Assembly: GCA_947491945.1 (NCBI GenBank)
Contig: CANLLN010000003.1
Location: forward strand, 124,001 to 188,000
Direction of reading: 5' to 3'
Length of the DNA: 64,000 nucleotides
Source: an uncultured Carboxylicivirga sp.
Lineage (GTDB): Bacteria > Bacteroidota > Bacteroidia > Bacteroidales > Marinilabiliaceae
Shown piece by piece: positions 18,122 to 25,882 of the stretch. The translations under genes were made by a program, and so were the position numbers. The notes beneath the pieces were generated by a model. It did not search any database, was not told where the DNA came from, and worked only from the letters and a program-made list of their open reading frames with translations. Numbering within the stretch: position 1 is the stretch's first letter; every line of letters starts with the position of its first letter.

Positions 18122-19127
18122 AATACTATTGCAATCGGAAGATCTGGCGGTGGGTTACCGACAAGGTGTCAGTAAGGAAACCATACTACACAGCAATATT
18201 AATGTGGAGCTGGCGGCGGGGGAGTTTGCTTGTCTGCTGGGACCCAATGGTGCCGGTAAGTCAACCCTGATTAAGACCTTGAGTGGTTTCATTCCAGCCA
18301 TTATGGGAAGTGTGCGCGTGAATGGCAAAGCCTTGTCGGCTTATAAAAGAAGTGATTTGGCGCAGGTGGTCAGTGTAGTGCTCACCGAAAAGGTCCAGAT
18401 TACCAATATGACCGTTTTTGACTTGGTAGCGCTGGGACGCAGCCCTTACACCGATTTCTTTGGTACCCTTTCGCATAAGGATAAAATGCTGGTGATGCAA
18501 GCCATTGATGATGTGGGGCTTGGCGGATTTGCCAATCGTCAGTTGATGTGTATGAGCGATGGTGAACGACAGAAAGCCATGATTGCCAAAGCATTGGTGC
18601 AGGATACGCCCCTGATCATTCTGGATGAACCCACGGCTTTTCTGGATTTGCCCAGTAAGATTGAGATTGTGCAGCTGCTGAAAAAACTGGCGCGCGCCAA
18701 GAATAAAGGTATTCTCCTATCTACCCACGACCTGGATCTGGCTTTGCAGCTGGCCGATAAGATATGGCTGTTGGCGCAAGGACGTGCCATCGAAGCCGGT
18801 ATTCCTGAAGACTTGATTCTGACCAATGGATTTAAGCGTTTCTTCGAGAAGGAGGGCATTATCTTTGATAATGAGAGTGGTGCTTTTAAGGTACATCGCG
18901 ATAAGGTAAAGACCATCCGTGTAGTAGGAAGAGGGGTAGAGTATAAATGGCTCAGTCATGCCCTAAATCGCAGTGGTTACCATACAACACAAGAGCAAGG
19001 GCCTTATCCGCTCATTGAAATTGATAAAGACGGACAGCAGGGGTATGTACTTCACCAACCTGACGGTAGCCGACAGGCTCTTCGAACCATCGAAGATCTG
19101 CTAAAGCAGATTAGTGGAGGGTACTAA
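18114..19127 (+). CDS. btuD: ABC-transporter ATPase of the cobalamin importer (BtuD-like) with C-terminal extension
   Basis: The first ~255 of 337 residues form a standard ABC ATPase: Walker A GPNGAGKST (43-51), a signature segment MSDGERQKAMIAKAL (SDGE in place of the usual SGGE/Q), Walker B LIILDEPTAFLD and the H-loop in STHDLDLAL. It powers import through the permease. The start at 18114 overlaps the permease gene by 8 nt. Residues ~258-337 form an extra domain (VKTIRVVGRG...WLSHALNRSGY...) absent from E. coli BtuD; its role is unknown. Similar extensions may be common in the Bacteroidetes; I cannot check this here. Confidence 0.9.
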   Translation: MDKILLQSEDLAVGYRQGVSKETILHSNINVELAAGEFACLLGPNGAGKSTLIKTLSGFIPAIMGSVRVNGKALSAYKRSDLAQVVSVVLTEKVQITNMTVFDLVALGRSPYTDFFGTLSHKDKMLVMQAIDDVGLGGFANRQLMCMSDGERQKAMIAKALVQDTPLIILDEPTAFLDLPSKIEIVQLLKKLARAKNKGILLSTHDLDLALQLADKIWLLAQGRAIEAGIPEDLILTNGFKRFFEKEGIIFDNESGAFKVHRDKVKTIRVVGRGVEYKWLSHALNRSGYHTTQEQGPYPLIEIDKDGQQGYVLHQPDGSRQALRTIEDLLKQISGGY

Positions 19128-19272
19128 GCAAACTGATAAGAGATTGTGACTGTTTACAAGCTTTTATGTGTGAGGTGTGAACATAACTGACCTTTTCTGA
19201 ACTAACATAGAACGTAGCCTGATGATAGACGCTTTAACTTTGTAGTTATCGTCAATCACTAGAAATAGTTTT

Positions 19273-20751
19273 ATGAATTTAAACTCCAGAAATTTAATTT
19301 TTGTCTGGCTCGTTCTTTTCGCAGCGAGCCTCATAGGTTGTAATCAACAGAAGCAACCAAATGTTGTGATTATTTTTACAGATGATCAAGGCTACAACGA
19401 TCTCTCTTGTTACGGCGCTACCGATTTTGAAACGCCCCACTTGGATAAGCTGGCCGAAGATGGTATTCGTTTTACCAATTTTCACGTGAGTACAGCCGTT
19501 TGCAGTGCCTCCCGTTCGGCTTTGCTGACTGGTTGTTACAATGAGCGGATCAGTGTACGTGGCGCTTATATGCCTTGGGATACATTGGTGGGGCTTAATC
19601 CTCAAGAGGTAACCATTGCCGATATGCTGAAACAGCAGGGCTATGCCACGGGCATGGTAGGTAAGTGGCATTTGGGCCGTAATGAAGCTTTTTTACCGCT
19701 TCAGCAAGGGTTTGATGAGTACTATGGCATTCCTTATTCCAATGATATGTGGCCTGTTGATTATGATGGCGTTTCGGTGCACGAAAAGGATTCGGTTTCT
19801 AAACCCTGGAAACTGAAATATCCGCCGTTACCCATTCTGGACGGCAATCAAATAGTGGAGGAGATCCACACGCTCGAACAGCAGGCACAAATAACAACAC
19901 TGTATACTCAAAAGGCAGTCGACTTTATAAAGCGGAATAAAACAAAGCCGTTTTTTCTGTACCTGGCGCATTCAATGCCACATGCACCCTTGGCCGTTTC
20001 CGAAAAATTTAAAGGGAAAAGCGAGCAGGGGCTTTATGGCGATGTCATGATGGAAATTGACTGGTCGGTTGGTCAGGTGATGCAAGCCCTCAAAGAGGAA
20101 GGAATTGATGAAAATACCTTGGTGGTATTTACCAGCGATAATGGGCCGTGGATGTGTTTTGGCAACCACGCCGGCTCTGCAGCCCCTTTGCGAGAAGGGA
20201 AAGGATCCATGTGGGAAGGAGGACATCGGGTGCCATGCATCATGCACTGGCCGCAACAAATACCGGCCAGCCAGGTAAGCCATAAAATGGCAGCCACCAT
20301 GGATTTATTGCCAACCATAGCGGCGGTTACGGGAGCACAGCTACCTGCTAATAAAATAGATGGGGTGGATATCACTGCCTTGCTGAGAGGGGAGCAGGTT
20401 ACGCCACGCGACGAATTTTGGTGCTATTATGGCGGAGAGTTGCATGCCGTAAAAAAGGGTGACTGGAAATTGTATTTTCCGCATGAATACCGCTCGTATC
20501 GTCAGCACCCTCCAGGGAAAGATGGCTATCCGGGGTGGACCAAGCAGATGCCATGCGGGCTGGAGCTTTACAATCTAAAATCGGATATTGAAGAGGCACA
20601 TAATGTTATTGATCAGCATCCGGATGTGGTGGCCCAACTGCAAACCATTGCCGAGCAAGCAAGATATGAACTGGGCGACCGTCTCCAGAATATGGAAGGG
20701 CATGAAGTTCGTCCACTTGGACGCATTGATGCGGACGCGCTAAATGACTAA
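19273..20751 (+). CDS. Lipoprotein sulfatase (family S1), CxAxR type
   Basis: The 492-residue protein has a lipobox (LIGC, Cys23), so it is a membrane-anchored periplasmic or surface protein. Residues ~30-490 form an alkaline-phosphatase-like sulfatase: the metal-binding TDDQG, the active-site motif CSASR (Cys77, to be converted to formylglycine), GKWHLG and TSDNGPW. Sulfatases of this class cleave sulfate esters from glycans. Conversion of the cysteine needs an anSME/FGE enzyme, not found in this window. A probable promoter -7 box, TAACTTTG, is at 19235-19242. A second sulfatase follows, with the stretch between them having no other gene. Confidence 0.93.
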   Translation: MNLNSRNLIFVWLVLFAASLIGCNQQKQPNVVIIFTDDQGYNDLSCYGATDFETPHLDKLAEDGIRFTNFHVSTAVCSASRSALLTGCYNERISVRGAYMPWDTLVGLNPQEVTIADMLKQQGYATGMVGKWHLGRNEAFLPLQQGFDEYYGIPYSNDMWPVDYDGVSVHEKDSVSKPWKLKYPPLPILDGNQIVEEIHTLEQQAQITTLYTQKAVDFIKRNKTKPFFLYLAHSMPHAPLAVSEKFKGKSEQGLYGDVMMEIDWSVGQVMQALKEEGIDENTLVVFTSDNGPWMCFGNHAGSAAPLREGKGSMWEGGHRVPCIMHWPQQIPASQVSHKMAATMDLLPTIAAVTGAQLPANKIDGVDITALLRGEQVTPRDEFWCYYGGELHAVKKGDWKLYFPHEYRSYRQHPPGKDGYPGWTKQMPCGLELYNLKSDIEEAHNVIDQHPDVVAQLQTIAEQARYELGDRLQNMEGHEVRPLGRIDADALND

Positions 20752-21002
20752 TCACCTACTAAGAGATCCTTTTTGCACCCACCAGCTTCCCCCTGATGAA
20801 GTGCGAAAGGGGAAGGGGGTTTTACTTTGATGCGTTGTTGCTTATCGAAGTGCATTTATCTGAGTTCAACCAAAAGATTACAGTTAATAAAATAACAAGC
20901 ATGAAACGACCATGTAAATTTGATTATCCAAATGGAAACGCAGGTGGATGAACAAATTCATTTGGAAGTTCCATCTGACCATTGAAAAATAAACTTGAAC
21001 AG

Positions 21003-23051
21003 ATGAAGAATACTTTCAATCAGCTGGTGTTAGTTGTTGCTATGCTGCTGGCTTATGCCTGCTCGCCCTCTAAAACAGAGCAACCCAACATCATTTTCAT
21101 TATCTCCGATGATCATGCGGAACAGGCCATCAGTGCCTATGGGCATGGGCTGAACCATACGCCTAATATCGACCGATTGGCACAAGAAGGGGTTCGTTTT
21201 ACCAATGCCACGGTCACCAATTCCATCTGTGCACCTTCCCGAGCGGTGATACTTACGGGAAAACACAGTCATAAAAACGGCTTGATAAATAATGAGGTGA
21301 CCTTCAATGGGGAACAGCCCACTTTTCCGAAGCTGTTAAAGGAGGGAGGCTACCACACCGCTATTGTAGGAAAGTGGCACCTAAAGAGTGAACCAACGGG
21401 TTTTGATCAGTGGATGGTATTGCCGGGTCAGGGCGAGTATTATAACCCTGACTTCCGAACGCCCGATGGAACAATTCGGCTGCCTGGTTATGTGACTGAT
21501 ATTATCACCGAAAAATCACTGGAGTGGTTAGACGCCATCAAAGAGAAGGACCAACCGTTTTGCCTGATGGTGCAGCATAAAGCACCCCACCGTAACTGGA
21601 TGCCATCCCCCAATTACCTCAATCATTTTGATACTACGGCAATACCGGTTCCGGATAATTTCTTTGATGATTATAGCACGCGTGGAAGGGCCGCCCGTGA
21701 ACAGGAGATGGAGATTGATAAAATCATGTTTGAAGGCTATGACCTGAAACTGACAAAACCCGGTACTGATGAGATCATTGGCGATGGCTGGGGTGACTGG
21801 TATCAGCGCATGAGCGATGAGCAGAAGGCCATGTGGCACAACGCCTATCGCGATAAGAATGAAGCTTTTTATACGGCCGAACTTCAAGGGAAGGAACGCG
21901 CTTTGTGGAAGTACAAGCGTTACATGCAAGACTATCTGTCAACCATTGAGTCGGTGGATGATGGCGTGGGTAAAATACTGGATTACCTCGACCAAAATGG
22001 GCTGGCTGAGAATACCATTGTGGTTTATACCTCCGATCAGGGGTTTTATCTGGGAGAACATGGCTGGTTTGATAAGCGCTTTATGTATGAGGAGTCGCTG
22101 AGTACGCCGCTTTTAATCCGTTACCCCAAGGCTGTTAAAAAAGGATGGGTGAGCGATAAAATGGTGCAGAATCTTGATTTTGCGCAGACCTTTCTGGATT
22201 ATGCCGGCGTAAAAGCCCCCGATGAAATGCAGGGCATGTCCATGCGTCCGGTGCTGGAGCAAAAGGACGATGAATGGCGCGATGCTGTGTACTATCATTA
22301 CTTCGAATATCCTGGCATACACGCCGTGAAGCGGCATTATGGTGTTTCCGATGGTCGCTACAAGCTGATTCATTTTTATTATGATTGTGATGAGTGGGAG
22401 TTGTATGACCTGCAAAACGACCCAAAAGAAATGAATAACCTCTATGGCGAGGATGATTATACGGCTATTACGAATGAGCTGAAGACCCGCCTTAACGAAC
22501 TGCGCGATCAGTATGAAGTACCCTCTATTGAGCAGGAGATGGGCGAACGTTTTATTACCATGAGTAATAAGGCAAAAGGTGCAAAAATTAGTTTAGAGCA
22601 AGGGCCTGATAAACCTTACGCTGCACCCATTGAGTATTTGTGTGATGGGAATGTCAAGCACTTCACGCCGCTGTGGGCCTCGGATTATGAAGCCTTTTTA
22701 GGGTTTAACGGCAAAGATGTGGAAGTGCTCATAGAGCTCCCGGACATTACGTCGATTCAGGAGATTAAAATGCGGTTTCTCGATAAAAGGGGTTCATGGG
22801 TGTATGCGCCTGAGCAGGTCGCCATGGCAGTGTCAAGCGATGGTAAAAACTTTGAACCCATCGAAGCCAACCTATCTGGCAAAACCGAACGCTTAAACAA
22901 TGTTTTTGTAGTGGAGAAGGGAGTAAGTGGTTTGAACACCGAGGCGCGTTTTATTAAGGTAAATGTTAAAAATTTTGGTGTTATACCGGCCGGACAACCC
23001 GGAAGCGGTCATCCATCGTGGTTGTTTTGTGATGAATTGATAGTCAACTAA
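21003..23051 (+). CDS. Lipoprotein sulfatase (family S1), N-acetylglucosamine-6-sulfatase-like, with C-terminal extra domain
   Basis: The 682-residue protein has a lipobox (LLAYAC, Cys20) and the sulfatase motifs ISDDH, ICAPSR (Cys76, formylglycine precursor), GKWHLK and TSDQGFYLGEHGW. Its ICAPSRA and QHKAPHRNW segments resemble glucosamine-6-sulfatase-like (S1_11) enzymes of gut Bacteroides. The C-terminal ~150 residues (from about 535), including SWVYAPEQVAMAVSSDG, look like a carbohydrate-binding F5/8-type or hexosaminidase-C-type domain. The start at 21003 is chosen over 20982 because the lipoprotein signal then begins directly. It likely acts with the preceding sulfatase on one sulfated glycan; the substrate is inferred. 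Confidence 0.9.
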   Translation: MKNTFNQLVLVVAMLLAYACSPSKTEQPNIIFIISDDHAEQAISAYGHGLNHTPNIDRLAQEGVRFTNATVTNSICAPSRAVILTGKHSHKNGLINNEVTFNGEQPTFPKLLKEGGYHTAIVGKWHLKSEPTGFDQWMVLPGQGEYYNPDFRTPDGTIRLPGYVTDIITEKSLEWLDAIKEKDQPFCLMVQHKAPHRNWMPSPNYLNHFDTTAIPVPDNFFDDYSTRGRAAREQEMEIDKIMFEGYDLKLTKPGTDEIIGDGWGDWYQRMSDEQKAMWHNAYRDKNEAFYTAELQGKERALWKYKRYMQDYLSTIESVDDGVGKILDYLDQNGLAENTIVVYTSDQGFYLGEHGWFDKRFMYEESLSTPLLIRYPKAVKKGWVSDKMVQNLDFAQTFLDYAGVKAPDEMQGMSMRPVLEQKDDEWRDAVYYHYFEYPGIHAVKRHYGVSDGRYKLIHFYYDCDEWELYDLQNDPKEMNNLYGEDDYTAITNELKTRLNELRDQYEVPSIEQEMGERFITMSNKAKGAKISLEQGPDKPYAAPIEYLCDGNVKHFTPLWASDYEAFLGFNGKDVEVLIELPDITSIQEIKMRFLDKRGSWVYAPEQVAMAVSSDGKNFEPIEANLSGKTERLNNVFVVEKGVSGLNTEARFIKVNVKNFGVIPAGQPGSGHPSWLFCDELIVN

Positions 23052-23076
23052 GCGCGTTTAATCCTATATTTATAGC

Positions 23077-23970
23077 ATGAACTACCGTGATATTGTCTTT
23101 CTTACTGTTGCTGAAAATTTGAGTTTTTCAAAGGCTGCTGAGGCCTTGTTTATTAGTCAGCCCGCTGTTACCCGTCATATTAAAGAGCTGGAAGGGCATT
23201 ATCGGGTGGATTTATTTGAGCGCAAAGGTAACAAGATACTGCTCACCAAAGCGGGTCAGATGGCCTATTCCCAGTTAAAGGCCATTCAGCAGCAGTATCG
23301 CGAACTGGAGTTTACTCTGGGCAGTCAGGGCGACGTGTTTCGCGGGCAGTTGCGGGTAGGAGCCAGCTCCACCATATCGCAGTATATTATACCTCGGGTG
23401 ATGGCTGCTTTTCATCAGAAATATCCTAAGATTGATTTGTATTTGTTCAATGGCAACTCCTTTGAGATGGAGCAGAAACTGCTGGGTAAGGAAATTGATA
23501 TTGCCCTGGTGGAGAATGCTTCATCGCAGTCCAATATTAAATATCGTCGGTTTATGCAGGATGAGATTATTGCCGTAGCCAGTGCCCGCCGGCTGTACGG
23601 ACATCGCAAAAATATATCACTGGCCGAGTTTAAAGATGTGCCCATCGTAGTGCGCGAGAATGGGTCAGGTACGCTGGAAGTTATTAATAAGGCTCTGAAG
23701 GCGAGTCAGCTGAGTTACGACGATCTGAACATTGCCATGCACCTGGGAAGCACAGAGGCCATCAAAAACTTTGTCGCCCATTTCGATGGGGTAGCACTTC
23801 TCTCTGATTATTCTGTGGCCAAAGAATTGCAGCATAACGAGCTGGTTCGCATTGCTATTAAGGGCTTCAGTATTGTGCGTTCCTTGCGTATTGCTCAAAG
23901 GCAGGGGCACGTCAGTCGTGCCTGTGAGCTTTTTATCAGTTTCCTGGAAGGTTATAATCTGAAGTTATAG
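23077..23970 (+). CDS. LysR-family transcriptional regulator
   Basis: This 297-residue protein has the LysR winged helix-turn-helix at residues ~1-60 (NLSFSKAAEALFISQPAVTRHIKELE) and a type 2 periplasmic-binding-fold effector domain (~90-295). LysR proteins usually activate a neighbouring operon on binding a small molecule. The gene starts only 25 nt after the sulfatase stop and is followed on the same strand by a YeiH-like and a TauE-like transporter gene. In many bacteria a CysB/YeiE-like LysR regulator controls yeiH, so this regulator probably controls the transporters; the effector may be sulfite or another sulfur oxyanion (inference). Confidence 0.92.
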   Translation: MNYRDIVFLTVAENLSFSKAAEALFISQPAVTRHIKELEGHYRVDLFERKGNKILLTKAGQMAYSQLKAIQQQYRELEFTLGSQGDVFRGQLRVGASSTISQYIIPRVMAAFHQKYPKIDLYLFNGNSFEMEQKLLGKEIDIALVENASSQSNIKYRRFMQDEIIAVASARRLYGHRKNISLAEFKDVPIVVRENGSGTLEVINKALKASQLSYDDLNIAMHLGSTEAIKNFVAHFDGVALLSDYSVAKELQHNELVRIAIKGFSIVRSLRIAQRQGHVSRACELFISFLEGYNLKL

Positions 23971-24045
23971 GTAATAAGAAATTACTATTTGTTTGAATTA
24001 TAGGTGAGCGGTATTTTTGTGTTGAATTTAATTGACACAATTACC

Positions 24046-24969
24046 ATGAAACACTTCGTAAATAAATCCACACTTTTTATTCTTGTGGCCTGTCTGTGTT
24101 TGCTACCTTTTGTAACGCCAGCCATGGCATTGGTGGCAGGTGCACTAATGTCATTTATCGGCGTACGGCATGAGCGGCTGAGTGGCTACACTTCATTCCT
24201 GTTACAGGCTTCAATTGTACTAATGGGTTTTGGTATGAACCTTACAGAAGTGATTAGTGCTTCTGTTACCGGTTTCTCGGCTACTGCCATATCGGTTATT
24301 ATGGTCATTGCAATTGGCTTGCTTTTGGGTAAAATATTTAAGGTAGATGACAAAATTTCCATGCTCATTGCCTGTGGAACGGCGATCTGTGGGGGTAGTG
24401 CTATTGCGGCTGTGGCCCCTGTTATTCGTTCACGGCACCACCAGATATCCTTTGCACTGGCCGTTGTATTTGTACTAAATGCCATTGCTTTATTGGTTTT
24501 CCCGGTAATGGGGCATTACCTGAACATGAGCCAGGAGGCCTTTGGTTATTGGGCGGCTATTGCCATTCATGATACGAGCTCGGTAGTGGGCGCTGGTGCT
24601 GCTTATGGTGATGAGGCATTGAAAATAGCCACCACTATTAAGCTGGTCAGAGCGCTTTGGATTATCCCTGTTACGTTGGTGTTGTCTTTCTTTATGCGCG
24701 ATAAAGAAGCACAGGGCAAGGTCAAGATTCCCTGGTTCATCGGGCTGTTTGTGCTGGCCATTGTGTTTGCTTATTACGTACCGCAGCTTTCCTTTGCCTA
24801 TTCAGGGCTCAAATACATGGGCAAACAGGGTATGGTGCTGGCTTTATTCCTTATTGGCTCAAAAATATCCCTGGCCGAGATGCGTGAAGCGGGTCCTCGA
24901 AGCTTTGCGCTGGGGATACTGCTGTGGCTTATCATCTCACTCGTATCATTATTTTTCATCCTCACATAA
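24046..24969 (+). CDS. YeiH-family (UPF0324) putative sulfate/sulfite exporter, membrane protein
   Basis: The 307-residue protein has ~9-10 hydrophobic segments and the family stretch CGTAICGGSAIAAVAPVI (around residues 106-123), typical of YeiH/PSE transporters. The start at 24046 (MKHFVNKST) is chosen over the longer reading from 24004 because the hydrophobic first helix begins shortly after it and the upstream codons read like a leader. Family members have been proposed to export sulfite or sulfate. It lies downstream of a LysR gene and upstream of a TauE-like gene, which begins 11 nt after its stop. Confidence 0.88.
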   Translation: MKHFVNKSTLFILVACLCLLPFVTPAMALVAGALMSFIGVRHERLSGYTSFLLQASIVLMGFGMNLTEVISASVTGFSATAISVIMVIAIGLLLGKIFKVDDKISMLIACGTAICGGSAIAAVAPVIRSRHHQISFALAVVFVLNAIALLVFPVMGHYLNMSQEAFGYWAAIAIHDTSSVVGAGAAYGDEALKIATTIKLVRALWIIPVTLVLSFFMRDKEAQGKVKIPWFIGLFVLAIVFAYYVPQLSFAYSGLKYMGKQGMVLALFLIGSKISLAEMREAGPRSFALGILLWLIISLVSLFFILT

Positions 24970-24980
24970 AAAGTACTATC

Positions 24981-25697
24981 ATGGAATATATTTGGATTGG
25001 CCTGATTGTTTTGGGCGCCAGTTTAGTAAAAGGCATTACCGGGTTCGGTTTTGCCTTAATTAGTTTGCCGCCACTTATGTTTTGGTATTCACCCAAAGAG
25101 CTGGTGCCGGTATTAATCTGCTCTAACCTGTTTGCATCCCTCGTCATTGTGCTGCAAAAAAAAGAACGGCGCCTGGTGGAAAATGGCTATCGTTCGCTTA
25201 TTGTGTCCGGTGGTTTGTTTACCATTGTGGGTGCGCTGGCGCTGAAAAACTTGTCAGAAAATTTTCTTATCGACCTAATGTGTATCTTTTTTATCGTTTT
25301 GTCGCTGCTAACCCTGGTAGGAGTTAAATATACCTTTCCCGATGGTCGTCGTTCCAAGGTGATGGCCGGTGGCTTGATTGGCATGCTGGCAGGTGCGATT
25401 TCCATTAGCGGACCACCTTTGGCTTTGTTTCTGCATTCGGCAAAGGTGGACAATCAGCAGTTTCGTGAGATTTTTGCCTGGTTCAGCATCGTCACCAGTG
25501 CCGTGGCACTAGCCAGTTATGGGTTTATGGGCTTGTTAAGCCTGCAAACCCTGAGTCTGACAGCCGCTTTTATTCCCATATTGTATTTAGGTACCTTTGT
25601 GGGGAAACGTTTTAACCAGTATTTGTCACAGGATGCTTTTAAACGCATCAGTGTTGTTATTACGCTTCTGTCGAGCCTGATGTTGCTGGTGCAATAG
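24981..25697 (+). CDS. TauE/SafE-family membrane transporter
   Basis: The 238-residue protein has ~7-8 hydrophobic segments and the TauE/SafE pattern GASLVKGITGFGFALISLPPL at the N-terminus with a second half-repeat around GGLIGMLAGAISISGPPLALFL. Family members are linked to export of sulfite, sulfonates or sulfolactate. The start at 24981 (MEYIWIG) is chosen over an internal-overlap start at 24924, since it lies just after the YeiH stop. It probably forms one unit with the YeiH-like and LysR genes; substrate is a family-level inference. Confidence 0.9.
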   Translation: MEYIWIGLIVLGASLVKGITGFGFALISLPPLMFWYSPKELVPVLICSNLFASLVIVLQKKERRLVENGYRSLIVSGGLFTIVGALALKNLSENFLIDLMCIFFIVLSLLTLVGVKYTFPDGRRSKVMAGGLIGMLAGAISISGPPLALFLHSAKVDNQQFREIFAWFSIVTSAVALASYGFMGLLSLQTLSLTAAFIPILYLGTFVGKRFNQYLSQDAFKRISVVITLLSSLMLLVQ

Positions 25698-25811
25698 CAT
25701 GTTGGTTATGGCAAACGTACTTATACTAAGATTGATTTACCCGCCTACTTTTGGTCTTTGCCTGCCAATTTTGCAATACCCTGTCACGCTTGTCTGCCGC
25801 ATTGTCACACA

Positions 25812-25842
25812 TTGACGAATGGCATAAGCTTTGATAACTTTG
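25812..25842 (+). promoter_or_regulatory. Bacteroidetes-type promoter of htpG
   Basis: A TTG at 25812-25814 is followed after 20 nt by TAACTTTG at 25835-25842, matching the -33/-7 consensus. The htpG ATG is 40 nt downstream. Confidence 0.65.
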
Positions 25843-25882
25843 TGCCGTTAAAATGATAGTTAAAAACATAAAATAAGTAACG

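Noticed and set aside
18540-18600. The SDGE signature of the BtuD-like ATPase as a sign of inactivation
   Set aside because: Walker A, Walker B and H-loop are intact, and Ser and the second Gly that matter are kept; this looks like a normal family variant.
20752-21002. A terminator in the C-rich/G-rich stretch between the sulfatase genes
   Set aside because: CCCCC and GGGGG runs near 20787-20820 can pair in several ways, but no unique stem with T-run is clear, so it is not listed.
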